Shown here one piece after another: positions 9,813 through 15,064 of a DNA stretch of 64,000 nucleotides. Source of the DNA: CAVSWN01 sp963770995 (GTDB taxonomy: Bacteria; Acidobacteriota; Vicinamibacteria; Vicinamibacterales; CAVVIG01). The stretch is from assembly GCA_963770995.1 (NCBI GenBank), contig CAVYRS010000001.1:4774001-4838000 (forward strand), written 5' to 3'. Positions within the stretch are counted from its first letter, which is position 1, and each line of letters opens with the position of its first letter. The notes under the pieces were generated by a model. That model saw nothing but the letters and a program-made list of their open reading frames with translations. It did no database searches and was not told where the DNA came from. The position numbers were made by a program, and so were the translations under genes.

Positions 9813-11707
9813 TTCATCGGCAGCAGGATCGTGAAGATGCTGCCGCGGCCCGGTTCGCTCTCGACGCGGACCGAGCCACCGTGCGCCTCGGCGATCCGCT
9901 TGACCAGCGCGAGCCCGATGCCCACGCCGCGCACGCCCGCGCGCTTGGCGTCGGCGCCGCGGACGAACTTCTGAAAGATGCGGTCGCGCTCGGCGGGTGC
10001 GATGCCGGCGCCTGAATCGCCGACGCCGATGAGCACGAAGTCGTCGCGCCGCGTCGCGAACACGCGGATGGGTGTGCCCGGGTCCGAGTATTTCGCGGCG
10101 TTCTCGATCAGATTCCAGAGCGCGCGCGCCAACGTTTCCCGATCCGCGAGGATCGACGGCAGCGACGGATCGACCTCGCATGAGATGGCGCGGCCGCGCG
10201 CGAGCGACTCGGATCGAAATTCCTGGACGACGGACTCGACGACGCCGGATGGCGCGACCGGCTCCAGGCGAAACGCGTAGGCGCCCGCCTCGATGCGGCC
10301 GAAACTGAGCAACGCTTCGACCATGCGATACAGCCGCTCGGTTTCGTGCGCCAGCAGCCCGTAATAGTGCGTGCGCCGCTCCTCGCTCGTCACGCCGCGC
10401 GACACCAGCAGATCGGTGAGGTGCCGCATCGACGTCAGCGGCGTGCGGAACTCGTGCGACACGGCCGACACGAAGTCCGATTGCTGGCGCGCCAGCAGCA
10501 GCTCGCGCGCGGTTGCCCGGTACAGTCCGTATGCCGCCGCAAGAATGAGTCCGATCACGCCGGCGAGCCCCCCGAGCACGAGCCTTCGCCGTAAGGCATC
10601 GGTGCCATCGACGGCTCCCCCGGGCGCGATCGACAGGACGAAGGGGAGTCGCGTGTCGGCGGGCGTCAGCGACAGCGAACTGCCGATCGGCGCATCGCCG
10701 ACGAGCGGCGCGCCATCTGCGTCGAAGACGCTGACGCGCAGATCCAGATTCTTTCGCAGCGGCCCGAGTTGCGCGTCGAGGTCGGCCGCCGTCGCCAGCC
10801 ACAGCCTCGGCGATGCCGCTTCCCCGGCCCACACGGCGAGCGCGCCGCCGCGGTCCGTCCGAATCACGCGGCGTCCGCGCGCCGGCAGATCGCCAGCGCG
10901 CCAGGTCTGCCAGATGCGAATCGCGGCATCCGTACGAACGATCGAATCGGGCGCGGTTGCGGCTGCGCCCCAGCGATCGAGCAGGTCGCGGTAGAGAGCG
11001 AAGGTGGCGCGATCGATGGGCCACGCGCCCGTGTTGACGGCTTTCGCAAGCGCGTCGACCGCGCTGCGGAGGCCCGCGGCGCCTGCCGATTCCTCGAGGA
11101 CTTTGCATCGCCCTTGCAGAGCGACGAGCGCTGCCGGCTGTCCGCCGACGAGGACGGATCCCATCTGCTCGAGATCCGCGTACGCTTGCAGCGCGCCCTG
11201 ACGATCGCCGGCCTGCCGAAGCACGCGCGCCAGACCAACCAGCGCGCCCGCACGCAGTGTCGCGTGCGTCGTCTGACGCTGGAGCGTTCGATAGATCGTG
11301 GCCGCCGCGTTGAGATCGCGCGCTTGGAATTCCTGGATTTCGGCGGCGGCCAACGCAGGTGGAGCGGCTGGAACCTCGCCGGTTGTCTCGGGCTGGGACA
11401 AGACGCCGGGACTGGAGGATGCGCTCAGACCAGTCGCCAGCAGTCGAATGCCGTCACCGAGCACGAGTCGATCTTCGAGGTCCTGCAGCTGTCGTTCGAG
11501 TTCGAGGGCGAGGCGGCCGGCCGCCACCTCGAGGCGTTCGCGCTGGCGCTGGCGCTCGCTGTCGCGATCCTGCTGCAGCACGCGCAGGCCGAGCCAGACG
11601 AGCGCGACGACCGGCACGAGCGTGGCCGCGCCAATGGAGAGCGCCAGCCGCGGCCTCTCTGACCAGATCACCGGTCCTATTCTACGGAGGACTGACTCGG
11701 TCGCCAC
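9737..11707 (-). CDS. Membrane sensor histidine kinase, module 2
   Basis: This 656-residue kinase is intact. A transmembrane helix lies at about 20-42 (LVPVVALVWLGLRVL), followed by a charged coiled-coil (46-85). An alanine-rich helical region of TPR-like character spans 120-245 and a possible ligand-binding fold reaches 370. A second helix lies at 376-398, directly followed by HisKA with H418 in VSAVSHEFRTPLTSMRH. HATPase motifs are ALWNLIENAAKYS, GVGDSGAGI and VESEPGRGSIFTILLP. No HAMP domain is seen. GTG 11707 opens the longest frame. GTG 11671 (VIWSERPRLALS) aligns better with kinase 1 and would place the phased repeats at 11707-11733 upstream of the gene. The tail from KVRLKADPTY onward is contributed by a REP-like element. 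Confidence 0.9.
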   Translation of the reverse strand: MATESVLRRIGPVIWSERPRLALSIGAATLVPVVALVWLGLRVLQQDRDSERQRQRERLEVAAGRLALELERQLQDLEDRLVLGDGIRLLATGLSASSSPGVLSQPETTGEVPAAPPALAAAEIQEFQARDLNAAATIYRTLQRQTTHATLRAGALVGLARVLRQAGDRQGALQAYADLEQMGSVLVGGQPAALVALQGRCKVLEESAGAAGLRSAVDALAKAVNTGAWPIDRATFALYRDLLDRWGAAATAPDSIVRTDAAIRIWQTWRAGDLPARGRRVIRTDRGGALAVWAGEAASPRLWLATAADLDAQLGPLRKNLDLRVSVFDADGAPLVGDAPIGSSLSLTPADTRLPFVLSIAPGGAVDGTDALRRRLVLGGLAGVIGLILAAAYGLYRATARELLLARQQSDFVSAVSHEFRTPLTSMRHLTDLLVSRGVTSEERRTHYYGLLAHETERLYRMVEALLSFGRIEAGAYAFRLEPVAPSGVVESVVQEFRSESLARGRAISCEVDPSLPSILADRETLARALWNLIENAAKYSDPGTPIRVFATRRDDFVLIGVGDSGAGIAPAERDRIFQKFVRGADAKRAGVRGVGIGLALVKRIAEAHGGSVRVESEPGRGSIFTILLPMKVRLKADPTYELAGDHEHTVRGVRL

Positions 11708-11733
11708 GTCACGGTCGTGTCACGAGTGCGTGA
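11707..11733. promoter_or_regulatory. CGTCA/TGTCA/CGTGA phased every 11 bp at the start of kinase 2
   Basis: The units start at 11707, 11718 and 11729, exactly one helical turn apart. If the kinase starts at GTG 11671, the array ends 36 bp upstream of it. This fits autoregulation of the module by its OmpR-type regulator, which is inference. Confidence 0.5.
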
Positions 11734-11792
11734 TGCCGAAGCCAGCGTGGGTCCGCCGGCCAGACCGCCGTGCGTCGGCTGGTAGAATTCAG

Positions 11793-12230
11793 ATGATGCC
11801 ACCAGACCTCTCGTCAACGCTGAGGGCCATCGCCCGATCGCTGTCCAAGCGGCGCGAGATTCAGGCCGCGTACGTCTTCGGCTCCGCGGCCACTGGCCGG
11901 ATGCGCCGGGTCAGCGACCTCGACGTCGCGGTTCTGTTGGGGAAACCGCTCAACCCAGCGCGCTCCGTGGACTACCGCCTGCAGCTGATGACCGACCTAG
12001 GCGCGGCGCTTCATCGCTCCGACATCGAGATCGTCATCCTGAACGACGCCCCGCCGCTCCTCGCCCACCGCGTCCTCTCAAAAGGGAAACTGGCCTTCGA
12101 GCGCTCCGCGTCCGCCCGAGTTCGGTTCCAGGTGCGAACCGCGGCGCTGTACGCCGATCTGGTCCCGATGTTCGAGACGCAAATCCGCTATCTGAAAAAA
12201 CACGCGAGGACGGCGCGGATCGGTGGTTGA
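11793..12230 (+). CDS. MntA-like minimal nucleotidyltransferase (antitoxin of a MntA/HepT pair)
   Basis: The protein has 145 residues from the ATG at 11793. The nucleotidyltransferase signature FGSAATGRMRRVSDLDVAVLL (GSxxxGR...SDxDxxV) lies near residue 30, and a third acidic residue lies in the SDIEIVIL strand. In MNT/HEPN toxin-antitoxin pairs this protein AMPylates and neutralises the HEPN ribonuclease HepT. The expected partner starts at GTG 12223, overlapping the stop of this gene by 8 bp as in intact pairs, but is truncated. MntA is therefore probably an orphan. It is close in length to the usual family members. Confidence 0.85.
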   Translation: MMPPDLSSTLRAIARSLSKRREIQAAYVFGSAATGRMRRVSDLDVAVLLGKPLNPARSVDYRLQLMTDLGAALHRSDIEIVILNDAPPLLAHRVLSKGKLAFERSASARVRFQVRTAALYADLVPMFETQIRYLKKHARTARIGG

Positions 12231-12380
12231 TCGGTACGTCGTTCAGGCGCGGATCGCCAAGATTCGCCAGTACGTGTCGCTCCTGAAGAAAATCCGGAGC
12301 CTGGCCGACGAGCGCGCGTTCGTCAAGGGACGCGGTGTCGGCATCGGGAACGGCCGTAGCTTCGCTCAAATGGCGAGCGA
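12223..12380 (+). pseudogene. Truncated HepT-like HEPN toxin remnant (DUF86 type)
   Basis: GTG 12223 opens VVDRYVVQARIAKIRQYVSLLKKIRSL, the start typical of HepT/DUF86 proteins that follow MntA genes. Similarity ends after about 40-50 residues. The frame remains open by chance to 13185 but overlaps other genes. The helix bearing the HEPN catalytic RxxxxxY motif is absent, so no active RNase is expected. The end coordinate is approximate. Confidence 0.6.
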
Positions 12381-12441
12381 AGTCACGGCCGCGCGGTCGG
12401 CGCTGCGTCGAGATTGTGTCGAGTTTTCGTCAAGCCAGGTG

Positions 12442-12546
12442 TTACGTGCTCGATCTCGGCAGGAAGTGCTCGAGGATCCACACTTCAACGTCCTGTGCGC
12501 GTTCCATCCGCCCATAAGCAATCACAACGCCGTCGTATTTGTCAGG
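12442..12546 (-). pseudogene. C-terminal relic of a third TPR-PD40 propeller gene
   Basis: The minus strand here reads DKYDGVVIAYGRMERAQD then VEVWILEHFLPRSST and a TAA stop at 12442-12444. This is the C-terminal phrase of the propeller genes at 589 and 6835 (EVWALENFLP). No upstream propeller sequence is attached, since the truncated HepT and the next gene lie on either side. As in copy 2, the stop codon sits inside a CGTCA/TGTTA motif (12423-12444). Confidence 0.65.
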
Positions 12547-12555
12547 TTTGTGTCA
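12540..12555. promoter_or_regulatory. Two TGTCA words 11 bp apart upstream of the glycosidase-domain gene
   Basis: TGTCA occurs at 12540 and 12551, 26-41 bp before the ATG at 12581. The spacing matches the arrays around the two-component modules. It is only two units, so chance cannot be excluded. Confidence 0.35.
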
Positions 12556-12580
12556 GCCCGATCCAGAATTGCCGGGTCTA

Positions 12581-13526
12581 ATGCGCGCACCTGCCGGACG
12601 GTTCTTTGGGCTGAGCGTCGTCGTCGCGCTGCTTCTGGTTGCGGTGCCTCGAGGGCAGTCGCGGGTCACGCAGCCGTATGCAGGCATTACCTACATCGAT
12701 CGCGTGGACGTTTCACCGCGTTTGCTGCACATGCGCGTGGTGCAGATCGATCTCAGAACCCCGGGCCTTCGCTTCAAGGTGTCGCCGCCCGGCGGGACGC
12801 GCGAGACCATCCGCCAGCGGACGATGGACTACCTGCGGCAGGAAGGCGCGCAGCTGGCGATCAACGGCCACTTCTTTCTGCCGTTTCCTTCGGACGACAC
12901 CGACGCCTGGACGATCGGCCTCGCCGCGTCCGAGGGCCGCGTGTTTTCGGCTTTCGAGTCGCCGGAGCAGAACTTCGCGATCGTCGCCGACGCGCCGGCG
13001 CTCAACATCGACGCGCGCAACCGCGCGCGCATCGTGCACCGCGATCCGCGAAAAGCCGACGGCCTGCACGTACGGGAGCGCGTGACGCTGTGGAACGTCG
13101 TGGCCGGGTCGGCGCAGATCGTGACCGCCGGTCGGCCAACCGTTCCGGTCTACCGCGACGCGAGAGCATCCGCGCGGGCTGCTGACACCCGGCGGACCGG
13201 GCAGCGGTTACTCGAACCCACGATCCTGGTACGAGGTGACAACGGCGCGAACCGCGGCCGGCCTGTCGCGCGACAACCGGACGCTCACGCTCTTCACGGT
13301 GGACGTCCGCGGCGGCAGCGAAGGCATGCGCCTGGACGAAGTCGCCGCCGTGCTCATCAAGGACTACCGCGTCTGGAATGCCATCAATCTGGACGGCGGG
13401 GGATCGACAACGATGGTCTGGCAGGATCCGGCCACCGGCGTGCCCACCGTGCTGAACACCTCGTCCGACAGCCCCGACGGCCGCTCGGTCGCGTCGAGCC
13501 TGGCCGTGTTCGCGCGACGTCAGTGA
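12581..13526 (+). CDS. Secreted phosphodiester glycosidase-domain protein (NAGPA/DUF2233 type), frameshifted
   Basis: ATG 12581 gives a signal peptide (FFGLSVVVALLLVAVPRGQS). The body has QLAINGHFFLPFPS (the early family motif INGxFF), then a frame change near 13170 into LLTPGGPGSGYSNPRSWYE and VRGGSEGMRLDEVAAVL. The family hallmark NLDGGGSTTMVW follows, with the tail SVASSLAVFAR. The domain is known from the mammalian uncovering enzyme and from bacterial exopolysaccharide-associated proteins and hydrolyses sugar phosphodiesters. The substrate here is unknown. It probably acts in the periplasm or at the surface. Confidence 0.85.
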
Positions 13527-13576
13527 TGCCCGCGGCACGAGTCGGGGTAACGTAGATCGAGACCTTCAGGAAAGCG

Positions 13577-14029
13577 ATGCTCGACAGGGGCGCATTGCGG
13601 CGGTTGTGCTCGGCCCGCGACATGCTGCGCGAGCAGCGCGATCGACCTCTGTCGATCCAGGAGGTGGCCCGCGAAGCCTCGATGTCGCCGTTTCACTTCA
13701 TCCGTCAGTTCGAGGCGGTGTTCGGAGCGACGCCGCACCAGTTCCGCATCCAGACGCGGCTCGACCTCGCGAAGCGGCTGCTCGCGCTGAGCGACTATTC
13801 CGTGACCGACGTGTGCATGGAGGTTGGCTTCAGCAGTCTCGGCAGCTTCAGCGATCTGTTCGCGCGCCGCGTCGGGACGTCACCCTCGCGCTACCGGCGG
13901 CAGGTGCGATCGACCGTGCACGTGCCGGCCGACTTGCCTCGCGCCATGACGCCGGGGTGTCTGTCGTTGATGGCGGCGGCGTTCGCAATTTCCGAGAAGC
14001 GCCGGACGGCGCCTTTTGGCAGACTCTAG
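13577..14029 (+). CDS. AraC-family transcriptional regulator (short, HTH only)
   Basis: The 150-residue protein is mostly the AraC double helix-turn-helix: LSIQEVAREASMSPFHFIRQFEAVFG, then VTDVCMEVGFSSLGSFSDLFARRVG with the closing SPSRYRR. There is no cupin-like effector domain. It sits 151 bp upstream of a VOC-family gene on the same strand, a pairing often seen in soil bacteria where the regulator and VOC protein are co-transcribed or co-evolve. A 10-bp GC stem-loop at 14091 lies between them. Confidence 0.9.
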   Translation: MLDRGALRRLCSARDMLREQRDRPLSIQEVAREASMSPFHFIRQFEAVFGATPHQFRIQTRLDLAKRLLALSDYSVTDVCMEVGFSSLGSFSDLFARRVGTSPSRYRRQVRSTVHVPADLPRAMTPGCLSLMAAAFAISEKRRTAPFGRL

Positions 14030-14090
14030 CCGTGCTTGCACGCCGGGCATGTGTACCAACCTGTCAGATTTCCGTGCAAGGCCGGCTTAA

Positions 14091-14115
14091 GCGCGGCCGC
14101 GTTGGGCGGCCGCGC
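14091..14115 (+). terminator. GC-rich hairpin after the AraC gene
   Basis: A perfect 10-bp stem GCGCGGCCGC with a 5-nt loop lies 61 bp past the AraC stop. The downstream sequence is AATTCTAG rather than a T-run, so it may pause or protect RNA rather than terminate. Confidence 0.4.
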
Positions 14116-14120
14116 AATTC

Positions 14121-14181
14121 TAGTAACGAAGCGGAGCCCGTCGCACGTTACTGGACGGTTTTTGACGGAGCTTCGTTACTA
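14121..14181 (+). promoter_or_regulatory. Inverted repeat whose 3' arm touches the VOC start codon
   Basis: TAGTAACGAAGC at 14121-14132 is exactly complementary to GCTTCGTTACTA at 14170-14181 across a 37-nt loop. The last base of the 3' arm is the A of the VOC ATG, and the only Shine-Dalgarno-like stretch (ACGGAG, 14165-14170) abuts the arm. Folding of the leader would hide the ribosome site. Regulation by this hairpin is inference. Confidence 0.55.
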
Positions 14182-14567
14182 TGCGAATCAAGCTGACCAG
14201 CATCATGGTTGACGATCAAACCAAGGCGTTGAAGTTCTACACGGAGGTCCTAGGCTTCGTGAAGAAGCAGGAGATTCCCGTCGGCGAGTACAAGTGGCTC
14301 ACCGTCGTCTCATCCGGCCGGGACGATCTCGAGCTCTCACTCGAACCGAACGCCAATCCTGCAGGTAAGACGTTTCAGGAGGCCCTGTTCGAACAGGGAA
14401 TACCCCTCGCGGCCTTCGAGGTGGACGATCTCGCCGCGGAATTCAAACGGCTGAAGGGGTTGGGGGTGGTGTTCACGCAGGAGCCGACGGCGATGGGGCC
14501 GGTCAGCATCGCAGTCTGCGCCGATACCTGCGGCAACCTCATTCAGCTGTATCAGCCCCCGCGCTGA
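14181..14567 (+). CDS. VOC (glyoxalase/bleomycin-resistance) superfamily protein
   Basis: The 128-residue protein has the paired beta-alpha-beta-beta-beta modules of the vicinal oxygen chelate fold: KLTSIMVDDQTKALKFYTEVLGF at the start, LAAFEVDDLAAEFKRLKGLGV in the middle and IAVCADTCGNLIQLYQPP at the end. The middle and end match the PhnB/YaeR-like subgroup, where the terminal GNxIQL segment closes the metal site. The substrate is unknown; detoxification or resistance roles are usual. The start codon follows directly on the inverted repeat. Confidence 0.9.
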   Translation: MRIKLTSIMVDDQTKALKFYTEVLGFVKKQEIPVGEYKWLTVVSSGRDDLELSLEPNANPAGKTFQEALFEQGIPLAAFEVDDLAAEFKRLKGLGVVFTQEPTAMGPVSIAVCADTCGNLIQLYQPPR

Positions 14568-14588
14568 GCGCGACACAGCGAAGGTTCC

Positions 14589-14646
14589 GGGGCGGACACG
14601 CGGGTCCGCCCCTACGGGTTGTAGGGGCCGACCCATGTGTCGGCCC
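14589..14646. repeat. Pair of REP-like hairpins behind the VOC gene
   Basis: GGGGCGGAC/GTCCGCCCC (14589-14612) and GGGCCGAC/GTCGGCCC (14625-14646) form two adjacent stem-loops joined by CTACGGGTTGTAG. Two facing palindromes of this sort resemble REPIN elements, and they may also stop transcription from the VOC gene. Confidence 0.6.
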
Positions 14647-14673
14647 TGCTGTCTAGCTGGCGCAAGTATACTG

Positions 14674-14702
14674 TTGCAGACTATACTTGACTTCGGTATA
14701 GT
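14674..14702 (+). promoter_or_regulatory. Sigma-70-like promoter and palindromic operator of the PadR-ADOP operon
   Basis: TTGCAG (14674-14679) and TATAGT (14697-14702) are separated by exactly 17 bp. The inverted repeat ACTATAC (14680-14686) / GTATAGT (14696-14702) occupies the spacer and the -10 box, where PadR-type repressors bind. A second AGTATA/TATACT symmetry overlaps it. The PadR ATG is at 14711, so the leader would be almost absent. Confidence 0.65.
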
Positions 14703-14710
14703 TGGCGGCC

Positions 14711-15064
14711 ATGGACGATTCGAAGCCCGATTCGCTGCTGCCGCTGCCGCCGGCCGTTTTTCACATCCTGATCGCGCTCGCCGATCGCGATCGGCACGGC
14801 TACTCGATCATGCAGGACGTCGCCGCGCGCACCGGCGGCAAGGTGCAGTTGAGTGCCGGGACGCTCTACAGCTCGATCCGGCGCCTGCTCGAACAGGGCC
14901 TGATCGAAGAGCTGCGCGAGAGTCCGGATCCGTCGAGCACCGATGAGCGGCGGCGCTACTACGCGCTGACGCGCTTCGGCAAGCGGGTGGCGGCGGCGGA
15001 AGTGGAGCGGTTGAACACATTGCTTGAGCAGGCCCGAGCCACGGGTCTCGTCCGGAGCACGTAA
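14711..15064 (+). CDS. PadR-family transcriptional regulator
   Basis: The 117-residue protein has the PadR winged helix: AVFHILIALADRDRHGYSIMQDV, KVQLSAGTLYSSIRRLLEQGLIEE and DERRRYYALTRFGKRVAAAE. ATG 14711 is chosen over the in-frame 14702 because it follows the -10 box at a usual TSS distance. The stop overlaps the start of the ADOP permease gene (TAATG), so the two are translationally coupled. It probably represses its own operon through the palindrome at 14680-14702. Confidence 0.9.
   Translation: MDDSKPDSLLPLPPAVFHILIALADRDRHGYSIMQDVAARTGGKVQLSAGTLYSSIRRLLEQGLIEELRESPDPSSTDERRRYYALTRFGKRVAAAEVERLNTLLEQARATGLVRST

Noticed and set aside
11298..11792. Longer N-terminus for the MntA gene
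   Set aside because: The extra residues overlap the histidine kinase on the other strand and have no match; the nucleotidyltransferase fold starts just after ATG 11793.
12381..13185. Continuation of the HepT frame
   Set aside because: The frame is open only by chance; it overlaps the propeller relic and the glycosidase-domain gene, which carry real motifs in other frames.
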